NCBI RefSeq assembly: GCF_012489685.1 | Contig: NC_080046.1 | Coordinates: 38,093,176-38,157,175 of the forward strand | Source: Lotus japonicus | Lineage: Eukaryota > Streptophyta > Magnoliopsida > Fabales > Fabaceae | DNA length: 64,000 nucleotides | Direction of reading: 5' to 3' | Part shown: one piece after another, positions 1 through 11,000 of the stretch | Position numbering within the stretch: the first letter of the stretch is position 1 | Layout: every line of letters starts with the position of its first letter | Translations under genes and position numbers: made by a program | Notes under the pieces: generated by a model | What the model saw: the letters and a program-made list of their open reading frames with translations, nothing else | The model's database searches: none | What the model was told of the DNA's origin: nothing

Positions 1-777
1 TATTATGTCGAAGAAGAGGCTGATGATAACCCTTTATGTTATTATGTCATGCAGAGAAGAGCTATTGAAGATGAGAGGGCCATTTTCCAAAGGCCTTCAG
101 AGCATATGAAAAGCCACTTAAAGCCCTTGTTTGTGTGGGCCAAAGTGGAAGAAAAATGAGTCAAGAAGGTGCTAGTCGATGGTGGTGCTGCGATTAACCT
201 AATGCCTAGGTTCATATTGAAGAAGTTGGGCAAGACGGAGGCAGATCTAATTCCCCATGATATGGTCCTATCGGACTATGAAGGCAAGACCAACACCTCC
301 ATGGGTGCAATCATGCTGAATATAACTGTGGGAACAGTGAGCAGATCTACACTGTTCATTGTCGTGCCCTCGAAGGCCAACTATAATCTGTTATTGGGCA
401 GAGAGTGGATCCAAGGAGTAGGGGCAGTGCCTTCTACCTTACATCAGAGGATATCCATTTGGAAAGCAGATGGAGTTGTCGAGAATGTACAAGCTGATCG
501 AAGTTACTACTTGGCAGAAGCGGGCTATGTCGACAAGAAAAACTTTGAGAAGAATTTGGCTACAATCGCTCCACTTGATACGGTAGCCAATCAGTATTTC
601 AACCCTTACTCAGAATACTCAGTGACACTGGACCAAGTTCGAGGACTACATCTCAATGAGTCTTGCAAAGTGGATGCCATGAGCGGTTGGCATAGTGAAG
701 AAGACGAGTGTGCCGCCAAGGAAGTGGCAAGTGATGAAACTGCCACCAATGTGGCAACACCACATAATGATGATTAA
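1..777 (+). pseudogene. Retrotransposon aspartic protease region of pol
   Basis: The frame open from the window start is broken by TGA at 157-159, then continues as a 202-codon stretch. The protease signature VDGGAAINLMP follows at about 178-210, with the flap and second-lobe motif NLLLGREW at about 388-411, as in retropepsins of Tat/Ogre elements, which process the Gag-Pol polyprotein. After about 700 the frame changes: the linker to the RT (about 780-1180) reads in another frame, so at least one frameshift lies near 770. The gag part is outside the window. Confidence 0.8.
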
Positions 778-1099
778 TTCGAGCTTGGCTCGAATTTCGG
801 CTTACGCAGCCGAAAACAAGATAAGAACGGCTCTAAAGGCCGACGAAGTGGCCGAAAACCTGGCAATCAAAGGAGAAATTGAAGCTTTAGTTTTGCCTGT
901 CGAAATGTCAGCTCGAAACGGAAAGGATAGCTCGTGTTTAGATGAGCCAAGCGAGAAGGCAGTAGAGGACGTGTGTGATTTGAGGTTAGATTGCATCTAT
1001 GATGATGGCCCTCTGGGATTCGAAAAACCCCTAGTGGATGCTACGAAGATGGAGGCTCAAGACCCTTTGGAGGAAGTAGACCTGGGAGATGGATCGAAA

Positions 1100-2560
1100 A
1101 AGAGGCCAACCTACATAAGTTCCATGATCAACCCAGAACTTAGAGGCAAAATGATAGAGTTACTGAAAGAATTCAAAGATTGTTTCGCTTGGGATTACGA
1201 CGAGATGCCTGGTTTAAGTCGAGACTTAGTGGAGTTACAATTGCCCATCAAAGAAGATAAAAAACCTGTGAAACAACTGCCCAGGAGATTCCATCCAGAC
1301 GTCCTGGTAAAGATCAAAGAAGAAATCGAAAGACTATTAAGATGCAAGTTCATTAGAACGGCCAGATATGTCGAGTAGCTAGCTAATGTGGTCCCAGTAA
1401 TCAAGAAAAATGGTAAGATGAGAGTTTGCATAGATTTTCGACACCTGAATGCTGCCACACCCAAAGACGAGTACCACATGCCCATAGCCGAAATGATGGT
1501 GGATTCAGCAGCGGGTCACGAATACCTAAGTTTACTGGATGGATATTCTGGCTATAATCAAATTTTCATTGCCAAGGAAGATGTGTCAAAAACAGTTTTT
1601 CGATGTCCTGGCGCCTTAGGGACATATGAATGGGTGGTCATGCCATTTGGTTTGAAAAACGCTGGCGCGACCTATCAAAGGGTAAAGAACACCATCTTCC
1701 ATGACTTTATCGAAACTTTCATGCAGGTCTATATCGATGACATTGTGGTGAAGTCCCCGTCCAGGGATGAACACCTGTCGCATCTGAGGAAGTCATTCGA
1801 AAGAATGAGAATGCATGGCTTAAAAATCAACCCCCTTAAATGTGCGTTTGGTGTGATTGCAGGTGATTTTTTGGGTTTTGTGGTGCACAAGAAAGGCATC
1901 GAAATTAACAAGAACAAAGACAAAGCTATTCTCGACACCAGTCCACCAGCTAGCAAGAAACAACTGCAGTCGCTATTGGGAAAGGTTAATTTCCTTAGAA
2001 GATTTATCGCTAATCTTAGCGACAAAACAAAGCCCTTCTCATCCCTTCTTCGACTAAAGAAAGAAGACACTTTTCGCTGGGAAGCAGAACACCAAAAAGC
2101 ATTTGAGGAGCTCAAAGATTATTTGGCAAGTTGCCCAGTGATGATTCCTCCCATAAAAGGAAAGCCAATGAGGTTGTACATTTCAGCAACAGACTAAACC
2201 ATTGGAAGCATGTTGGCACAGAAAGATGAAGATGGCGTCGAAAGAGCCATATTTTATTTGAGCCGCGTGTTAAACGATGCTGAAACTCGATACACCATGA
2301 TCGAGAAACTGTGTTTATGTTTATATTTCTCTTGTACCAAGCTGAAATATTATATAAAGCCAATTGATGTAATGGTTTTCTCTCATTTTGATATAATAAA
2401 ACACATGTTATCCAAGCCTATTTTGCACAGTCGAATTGGTAAATGGTCTTTAGCCTTAACCGAATATTCGCTCACGTATGCCCCATTGAAAGCAATTAAG
2501 GGGCAAGAAGTAGCTGATATCTTAGCAGATCATACTCTGCCTAAAGAAATAAATTATGTA
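1100..2560 (+). pseudogene. Reverse transcriptase and connection RNase H of the Tat element
   Basis: RT motifs are visible in order: VVPVIKKNGKMRVCIDFRHLN (1388-1447 area), MPFGLKNAGATYQ (about 1640-1678) and the catalytic box YIDDIVVKS (about 1730-1756). An RNase H domain of the usual gypsy type follows (LYISATD about 2175, IEKLC about 2302) and ends in the KAIKGQEVADILADH linker (about 2490-2535). In-frame TAG at 1376-1378 replaces what is normally a Trp codon before LANVVP, and TAA at 2195-2197 cuts the RNase H. This domain copies the RNA genome into DNA in virus-like particles; here it is dead. Confidence 0.87.
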
Positions 2561-2903
2561 GGATTACAGCCTTGGAAGCTGTTTTTCAATGGCTCAAGCC
2601 AAAATGAAGGATCAGGAATTGGAATGTTTATAGTATCCCCGCAAGGCATCCGAACCAAATTCATGTTTCGAATTCGAGAGAGTTGTTCTAATAACGAAAC
2701 TGAGTATGAAGCCTTAGTCTCTGGCCTCGAGATACTGTTGGCCTTAGGGGGAAAAAAGTCGAAATTAAAGGCGATTCAGAATTGGTAGTAAAACAGCTTA
2801 CCAAAGAGTATAAGTGCGTTAGTGAAAACTTAGCAAAATATTACGTGAAAGCTATGGGTTTACTAGCCAATTTGACCAAGCAGGAGTCAGCTACGTACCT
2901 AGG
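2561..2903 (+). pseudogene. Second (archaeal-type) RNase H domain, frameshifted
   Basis: Directly after the linker comes LFFNGSSQNEGSGIGMF (about 2578-2628), then SCSNNETEYEALVSGLE (about 2683-2733), the pattern of the additional RNase H (aRNH) acquired by Tat retrotransposons. The first catalytic acidic position is normally FDGS and reads FNGS here. The frame shifts by one base in a G/A run near 2750-2758 and again near 2870, after which the reading frame enters the integrase part. The normal gypsy RNase H is also present upstream, so the element carried a dual RNase H. Confidence 0.75.
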
Positions 2904-4316
2904 GTGAGCAATCAAGACGCCAATGAGTTAGCACAAATCGCTTCTGGGTACATGGTGGATAAGAAGAAGTTGAAGGAATTGATCAAGATCAAGGAAAAAC
3001 AGAGTCCTTTGGATCTCGACATTATGGCTATCGACTGCCTCACGCCTGGTGATTGGAGGAAACCTATTGTCGAGTATCTGCAAAACCCCGTAGGATCAAC
3101 CGACAGAAAAATTAAGTACAGGGCCCTAAATTACACCATCATAGGCAATGAATTGTTTAAGAAGAATGTTGATGGAACATTGCTAAAATGCTTAAGCAAG
3201 GATGATACGTTTGTAGCCATTTCTGCTGTGCATGATGGTTTATGTGGGGCACACCAAGCGGGAGCAAAAATGAAATGGATTATTTTCATACAAGGAATGT
3301 ACTGGCCAACTATCATGAAGGACTACATCGAATATGCAAAAGGTTGTCAGGATTGCCAGAAGCACTCAGGAGTCCAACATGTGCCAGCTAGTGAGTTACA
3401 CTCCATTATCAAGCCATGGCCATTTAGGGGTTGGGCTATGGATCTAATTGGCGAGATACATCCTGCCTCATCGAGGCAGCACAAGTATATAATTGTGGCA
3501 ATAGATTATTTTACCAAATGGGTCGAAGCCATTCCACTGCAAAATGTGACCCAGGAAACAGTAATCTAATTCATGCAAAATCACATTGTGTATCGATTTG
3601 GGTTGCCTGAATCGCTTACAACGGACCAAGGGACGGTGTTCGTAGGACGAAAAGTAGCAGCTTTCGCAGAATCTTGGGGCATAAAGCTTCTAACCTCGAC
3701 TCCCTACTACGCACAAGCAAACGGTCAAGTGGAGGCTGCCAACAAGACCTTGATCAGCTTGATCAAAAAACAGGTAGGTCAAAAACCGAAAAGTTGGCAT
3801 GATTCTTTAAGCCAAGTCCTATGGACCTACAAGAATTCACCAAAAGAAGCTACGGGAGCGACACCTTTTCGACTAGCGTACGGCCAAGAAGCAGTGTTAT
3901 CGGCAGAAGTATACTTGCAATCATGTAGGATTCAAAGACAGGAAGAGATTCCTAGTAAAGACTACTGGAACATGATGCTTGACGAACTGGTGAATCTCGA
4001 CGAAGAAAGAATCCTAGCGTTAGACATTTTGATCAGACAAAAGGATCGCATAGCCAAAGCCTGCAATAAGAAGGTTAGAAATCGAACTTTTGTCACAGGA
4101 GATTACGTTTGGAAGGTTAGTTTTCCAATGGATAAAAAAGATAGAGCTTACGGAAAGTGGGCCCCCAATTGGGAAGGACCATTCGAAGTCGAAAGGCCGC
4201 TATCTAATAACGCTTATTTGATTAAAGAATTAAGCGGTCAACGTCAACATGTGACAATAAATGGAAAATACCTAAAAGCGTATAAACCAATGTTGCATGA
4301 AGTCGAAATCAAATGA
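2904..4316 (+). pseudogene. Integrase of the Tat element
   Basis: A zinc-binding HHCC module is visible (HDGLCGAHQAG about 3232, CQDCQKH about 3346-3366). The catalytic core follows: WAMDLIGE (about 3433, first Asp), TTDQGTVF (about 3618, second Asp) and NGQVEAANK (about 3721-3747, Glu), then a C-terminal GDYVWK/EGPFEV region (about 4100-4195). TAA at 3567-3569 splits the core between QETVI and FMQNHIV, so the protein is broken. In life it would insert the cDNA into chromosomes. The stop at 4314-4316 is about 100 bp from the end of a convergent minus-strand ORF. Confidence 0.87.
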
Positions 4317-4349
4317 GCAAAAAAGATAAAAGATGGCCAAATCAAATGT

Positions 4350-4355
4350 TTTATT
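4350..4355 (-). terminator. AATAAA poly(A) signal after the short antisense ORF
   Basis: AATAAA on minus about 60 nt downstream of the stop at 4414, in the gap between this ORF and the convergent pol stop at 4316. Confidence 0.35.
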
Positions 4356-4413
4356 AATTATGATGAGCCATTACAATCATGGCGAAAAACAAAAAATACG
4401 AAGAGGTCGAAAC

Positions 4414-4887
4414 TCAAAAAGGGAAATTGGCCCTATAGGCATTATATCTAGCCTGCAGAGGACCTATTTGGCCCACTAGCGCCACCATTTGGCCCTCAAG
4501 CCGAGCCTTCTTCTGACGAGCGCTGAGATCTTCAAAAGAAACGGCAGCAATCTCGACAGCCAGCCTAACAAGACCTGCTGGGTCTTGTTGGTCCAAGGAG
4601 GCCTGGAGGGAGTCAAACCTCTCCTTCAACTCACCAATCTGGTGCTCTTAAAAGAACGCCATCAAGGAAAGCTCCCTATACTCCTCGTACAAAAATTTGG
4701 CTTCGACGAGTAGCTCCTGGAACTCCTGGAGAGGAACCCTGATGCGTGTGATAATTGGCCTTTGAAGTAGTTGGTGGATGAGCCCCAAAAGGTCATCGAG
4801 GCCAGCGGGTGATGTAAACATGTCATCAAATAGATCATGCTGGAAGGCCAGGTTGCGAATACGTTGGAGAATGACTCTACTATCCAT
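4414..4887 (-). pseudogene. Short antisense ORF of the Tat element, one nonsense codon
   Basis: On minus, an ATG at 4887-4885 opens a 158-codon frame ending at 4414. One in-frame TAA at 4648-4646 (after LSLMAFF) splits it; the frame continues as EHQIGELKERFDSLQ. The product is alpha-helical and Leu/Gln-rich with no domain I recognise. A TATA-like TTATAAATAAAG lies 60-70 bp upstream on the same strand and an AATAAA signal about 60 bp after the stop, so it looks like a separate transcription unit convergent with pol. The function is unknown. It could be a coiled-coil helper related to the larger antisense gene. Confidence 0.5.
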
Positions 4888-4944
4888 GAGTGGGGGGATT
4901 GGAAGAACAAAGAAGAAGTTACTAATGAAAAGAGTAAAAACGGC

Positions 4945-4955
4945 TTTATTTATAA
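4945..4955 (-). promoter_or_regulatory. TATA-like box for the short antisense ORF
   Basis: The minus strand reads TTATAAATAAAG, placed 60-70 bp before the ATG at 4887. Motif and distance fit a plant core promoter; transcription itself is inferred. Confidence 0.4.
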
Positions 4956-7599
4956 TGAGTTGAAACAAACAGTTGCATTAATGCATGGAAAACAGTTACC
5001 AATGGTTACCCAATCGCGATCAGCCACGTAAGCCACTATCATAAGTGGAGGGAGTTGTTTCGTCGGAACAAGAACGTGGTAAAAGAACGTAATAAATTAC
5101 TCTATTTTCAAGACATTGAGTAATGGCGTGGAAGATAGAAGGTTAGATCGCCGTGAAAGATACCAAGTTAGATGGTATGGAAATCAAAAGGCAATGCAAG
5201 AGGGAGTAAACTGACAGATAATGTTAATTCAACAATAAAAGGATGCCAGACAAAGTATGTTGACATCATCAACACGAATTAATCAATAAAGTCATTGTCG
5301 AGACAGGTACTTAAAGGGTAGAAGTACAAACAATGGCAATAAAGGCCATACAGGTACAGAGTTATTACAGACCCAAGACAATGAAGGAAGTAAGCATAAA
5401 AGTCCTAAAACCTCGACTTAAAGGTTTCGAGTTGAGCGCCAGCAGCAACGATCCTAGCATCCAAGTCTTGCTTAACACGCTGCTCTGCCGCAACCTCTTT
5501 GGACAGCTGAGATGTCGACAACATCACACTTGTGCATTCAGCAACTAGAGTAGTCAGCCAGGCATTCACAACAAGACCTTCTTCGACCAACGTTGTCTTC
5601 TCCTTCTCGAGCTTTGCCATCTCCCTCCGAAGCTCGTCCAGCCGAGTGTTAACATTCGACAGGTCAGTTGCTACAAGAGTCTTCCTGGCAGTCAACTTAA
5701 GAACCTCATCCTTCACAGTTAAGAGCCCTTGGGTGCTAGAAGTCACCTGCGCCTCCTTAGTCTTGATGAGCTGCTCCACAGTATTGGCTTTATCAAGCGT
5801 GGCCAGAAGATCAACCAGGAAAGTCTGGAACTCAACATGAACATCAGCCTGAACTGAGTCGAGACGCTGGCCCAACAGGAAAGTGAGCAACTCCTTGACA
5901 TCATGGCCTGATTGAGGGTTAACCCGGACTTTATCGACGAATCCTTCATCGAAAACTAGGCCCTTCAATTTAGCCAAGGCTTCTTCAATCTGGCCAGAAC
6001 TGGCTACCCCGCTAGACTGAGCAGTCTCAGTAGTTTCAGCCTGATGTGTCGGAGAGTCAAGGTTCAGAGTGCCATCGAGGAAACTTTGAATAGTGGCAAG
6101 CGGATCTTGGACCAAAAGGGCATTAAGCCTTTCACCGGAAACATGAGACGAAGCTGCTGTCCTTGAAGAAGCAGAACCTCCTTTGGCATGCGGAGAAAGC
6201 AAAGCAGCTCCGGAATCTTGTTGAGGCTTGGGAGAAAGGTTAGCTTGTGTCGAGTTTAGGACATCAGCACCAGCGTCCACAAGATGCTTTGGAGGAGGCA
6301 TGACACCAATCACTTGTTCAGGCTGAGTGACTGGGGGCATTTGGTCTTCGCCGTGTTGAACTTCGACATGTGGCATGTTTTGTTCATTGGCCAGAGGAGA
6401 AGTGTTTGGAGTATCCTGCGGGGGAAAATTAGAAAGATTATCTCTATACTCTTTGGTATAATAAGGTGCACAACCAGGATGCTGCCAAGCAATTGGTTTC
6501 GAATTGAAATAGAAGTTCAACTTATCCCACATAGGGTCTAACTCGCAAGAGTCTAAAATCGAACTCGAGGACCCCAGACTGCTCAAAGGACTCGACAGAA
6601 CAACTCGTGGAGGATTACGAGGTAACAATTTGGCTCGGGGCACGGCCATTTTATACATGCCAACCTTTTGAAGAATGAAAAGCGAAATATTTGAGGGAGA
6701 AAAAGAAAGCAAATCGAATTAAGCCATAGCTAACAATAAGTTGCGATAAGTTACCTTGGGAGCAGACTTTTTGTGAGGACTTGAACTTGCCGAACTCTTG
6801 GAAAGAGGAGAAGAATGGCTGCCAGATTTGCAACCAGATTTAGATCTCTTCTTGGAAATCTTCTTGGCTGAGGCCTCCTCATCAGTTTTGTGCTTGGCAG
6901 GGCCAGGGTATGCACGTCCTCGTGGGAAGGAGGGCTGGAAGCAGAATGTTCTTGTGTTCCTACCTGAGCAAGAGATAAAACATCAGCAAATCTGCAAAAC
7001 ATATGGAAAGGTTAAACGCAAGAAGGGGATTTTGAACCTGATCAATAGCTTGGGTTCCACCCCCTTGGGCCCCCTCAGGACGGCTAATAGACTTACCCGG
7101 GGAAGGTTTGCTAACGGCTGAACCACCGACCCCTTTTTCCTTCTTCTGGGTTGCAGAGGTAGTAGGCGTAGCCCCTCGTTTTCGACTCTGAAATGAAAAC
7201 AAAGGATTACGTAATACATATATACCAAAGAAAGAACAAAGTTTCACCGCCTAGATATTACCTTCGATACTTTAAGCTTGTCGGCCAAGCTAACATTGTC
7301 ATCATCATCATCATCATCAATCTCAATGGTGGCAGAAGTCACTCGAGGAGAGGCTTGATGTAAGACCAAGGTTTTTAAGCCTATGCTAAGTGAATAAAAT
7401 CCTATTCACGATTAGGGTTGATGTATCGTGAAGGGAAACCTGAACTAGAGTTTACCAAACGAAATAAATATATGAAGGAGAAAGTTCAGGAAAAGTCTGA
7501 GGATCGTACCGAAGTCGATAAAAGTTATAGCACGATCGTTATACGCTTAAACCTAGGTCAGAAACCCTAGTATATAGCTAGTTTTCACTTTTAGGCACG

Positions 7600-7836
7600 A
7601 TGGAAGTTAATTCCAAAAATCTTCAGAGAAATGTTAGAATTTCTCTTTTTCCATATACCACAATCGTTTCGAGGCGAAACTCTAGGATCTACGAACGTCC
7701 GATTCCAATCATCGGAAGTTTGCCGAAACCGAAACCCTGGTATTTCAAAACCCAAGAATTTCTCGACAATGAAGACTTTTTCTATTCAGAGCTTCAAATG
7801 AATATTCCACACGCGTACACCCATTTCTCTTTATGA
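7600..7836 (+). other. Small ORF in the LTR, 78 codons, kept in three copies
   Basis: It starts MEVNSKNLQRNVR and contains SRRNSRIYERPIP and GSLPKPKPW. The same start and frame occur at 25890-25654 (minus, 78 codons) and at 63282 (plus, stopping after KPKPW). It lies upstream of the TATA box, in the presumed U3, so it is not on the normal LTR transcript. The likeliest explanation is that the copies are recent. Coding is not shown. Confidence 0.2.
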
Positions 7837-8019
7837 TTTCAATCTTTCTTCAGAAGGAAGTTTTCCATTCCGATTATGCATTAGTCGCAAAAAAAATACA
7901 AGGAGACCTCTTTATAGTTTTGGAATTCTTTTGCCAAAACATATCTATTAATTCACGGAGAATGAAGCCAGAAAAATCAGATTCGCGAAACTTTCATTTT
8001 ACCGCGTTTTGCCAACCTC

Positions 8020-8027
8020 TATATATA
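8020..8027 (+). promoter_or_regulatory. TATA box in solo LTR S1
   Basis: CTCTATATATAGCC, conserved at the same place in the copies at about 25418-25428 (minus) and 63748-63757. A pyrimidine-rich leader follows. Confidence 0.5.
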
Positions 8028-11000
8028 GCCAAGAAAGGAAGAAAAACACAAAATTTCCACCATTTTCCCCACCAAGGCCGCGAGTTTGAGAGGAGAGGAG
8101 GAAGAGAAGATTTTCTTCATTACTTCCTTGATCGTCGATCAATCAGTTGCTGCTTCAAGGTTTCGAGGTATAGTCGCTAATCCTTACCTCTGATCGCTTT
8201 TTCCATAGCTTTTCTGTAGACTTTTCTGAGCTGATAGTTTTGAGGTTTTTGCAAAACTATCCTGAATATTTCATTTCTGATTCTAAACCTCTTCCTTATG
8301 TGCCTAAGATCACTTCTGCCGGATTAGATTTTCCGTTATGTCGCCGGAATTCCGTCGGAATCAATTTTAGCCTAAAATACCCATTTTTGGAGTTTTTGAA
8401 GTAAAGCTTCAACCTTTAGGCTAAAAACTATCGCCTTAGCTTAGTGCTAGTAGGATTAGTTGTCATAAACATCGTTGGTGACGTCCCTGTCAAATTTGGT
8501 TTTTGGGATTTCAGTTTTGAAAATCCTAAGTTAAAAATCATGACCAAAATACCCCTGCGACAGTTTTCGATCCGATAATTTTTCCGAGTTCAGAATACCC
8601 TTAGTTACGGCTAATGAAAGCATAGGAACCAAGTTTGATCGAAGAAAAATCGAGCCCCACAATTGTGAAAAGTGGCCGAGCCCTATAGGGGAGGAGGAGG
8701 AAAATCCCTTTTCCGAAAACTTGTCCTTTCGCGCTAGATTATCGTACCTTAGAGTATAGATTACTTCGAGTAACCATAGTAAGTATCGATAGCTTAGTTT
8801 TCGATAGATTCTGATAGTATTTATGTGGTTTTGCTCTAAAGGTGATTTTGAGGAATTCCCAGAGGAGCAAGCCTTTGATTGTGAACAAGTGTTAGGAGAT
8901 CGTCCTGGAGGATCTACAGGTGAGGGCTTCTCACTGAATCTCTAGTTAATGCTTAGGGTCGATGTTTTCGACATTGTTTACTGTTTATGCACTGGATTGT
9001 GTGTGATTATAAAATGTTTTCTGAGGCTTCGGCTGACAATGTAGATGATGAATCTACTGAATGCTTTTGAGATTGAATCTTCATGCTAAGTGCTAATTGG
9101 GTAATTTAGGATGTGTGGTGCATGCCTTATATGCTAAGTGCTATGTGGTTATTGTTTAATATATTGATATATGACATGTTGATTGGTTGTGCTGAGTTAT
9201 TTATACATATGCAATAAAATCTGAGTTTCTGAACGGTGAGAATAGCGGGCAGGTCATGCCGATTTTATTTTGAGAGTTTTGAGAAAGTTTGATAGGACGA
9301 ATGAGATTCGGACCTTGTTATGATGTGTATGGATCGAGACATTCTCTGGAGTCATTTGGGGATTTGGAGATCCCGAGAACTTATAGGATTTGCGATAAGT
9401 CTAAAAGGATAGTATTTTGTAAAGAAAACTTATAAGACATTAAACAACCTCTAAATCTTTAATTAATGATAATAAACTCGAAAGGAAGCTTCGGATGCAA
9501 ATCATAGTTTTGGAAAACGAGAAGTGTCGTCGGATCCGAGTGTTGAGAAAATTGAGAGGCGTTGAGTATGTGTTGTGGTTGTGCTGTTGGAGCAGCGTTT
9601 GTTGTTGTGCTGTTGGAGCAGCTATGTTGTTGGGCTATCCTGGGGATAAGTCCGGGAAACCGTTAGTTTCCGAGAGTGTGATACTCTGTGCTCGTTGAGC
9701 AGTTGTGACCATCGGATTGAGATGAGTCGGATGATTTGGAGATCATCGTGAGTTATGTGTTGTTGTGAAGAAGTGTCTTTTGTCGCAGAATCGACTTTAC
9801 CTTAGGGTAAGCTTTTAGAGACTTTAATTTACCTAGAACACGTGGCGACGTGTCGAGTGAGATATCGGAGACGTTGTTTGACTAATCATCCTGCATTCAT
9901 GCAACATTAATGAGGTATTAACACAGGACGTACTCTGGACCTCGTCGGATTCCAAAATGGTCATAAGACCCGGATTTCCGTGTAAGAGCGTCTGTAGACG
10001 TCTCTTGTAGCAGACCGAAATGGCAGACCTACGGGTTACGGCTGATCTGACTACCGCTGTCGTTGGAGTAAGAGGCACGCGGGTCGAAATGGTCCCACCG
10101 TGGCTGGTGCTAGGGCTGATCCGTTGATGTCCATCCGTTCCGGATTGCATATTGGTTGACTGGGTTAACCTGCATATCATTTCATGCAACATGCATACTG
10201 ACTTAGTTGATGAGTGTGTGTGATACTTGTTAATTCTATTTGAGGCATGTTAACTGTGATTTACTGTCGTTTATGTTCATTGTGAAATATGAAACCCTAG
10301 GATGTAATCCCTAGTTATAAGCCTAAGTGGCTAATCTTTTATCGGTATCTATTGGTGGTATTATTTATATAATTCTTTGGAGTTGACCCTCGCGTCTTCT
10401 GTGTGTGCTTTGGCGAACAAACGCCCTTTGTCAGATGTCTTCGGCGGGCTGATTCAAGATGGTTCATCCTTCGGGAGGAACTAGGGTTGAGATGCGGGAA
10501 CTGGAGCGTATCGCGGTTGCGAGAGGAGGATGGATGGTGTACATAGACTAGGTCGTTCTGGATTTCGAATCCGGACGACGATCATGCTAGCATGTAGGTT
10601 TTAGTGCTGGTGTGAGCTCCTCGAGATGGGATTAGTGTAGGAGTAGAGTCTTAGCTCTGAACATCATTTGTTTTCTTTGGGGACAGGGTAGTTTCCCACC
10701 TATAGCTTTTTGTGTGGTTTCCTTACGGGAATCACAGAGAGTTGGTTGGACTTAGGAGGTCTTATTTTCAGGCCATTGGGTCAGCTTATTCTCAGTTTTG
10801 AGGGATGGTGTTGCGGACACTTCACCCTTTTCATTTGGTTAGTATATATTGCCTACGGGCGCTACACTTTTCTTTCCGTCACTGGAGGTTGCTCGTGACG
10901 AGGTTGCTACTTACAGCGGAGGCTGTTTATATATTGTATATTAGTTTTATTACTTTTCGCATTTGGGTTTTATTTAATTCAGTCTTGTCTTAGTTATTAT

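Noticed and set aside
7000..7250. Plus and minus small ORFs near 7100
   Set aside because: They are exon 3 of the antisense gene plus adjacent intron read-through, not separate genes.
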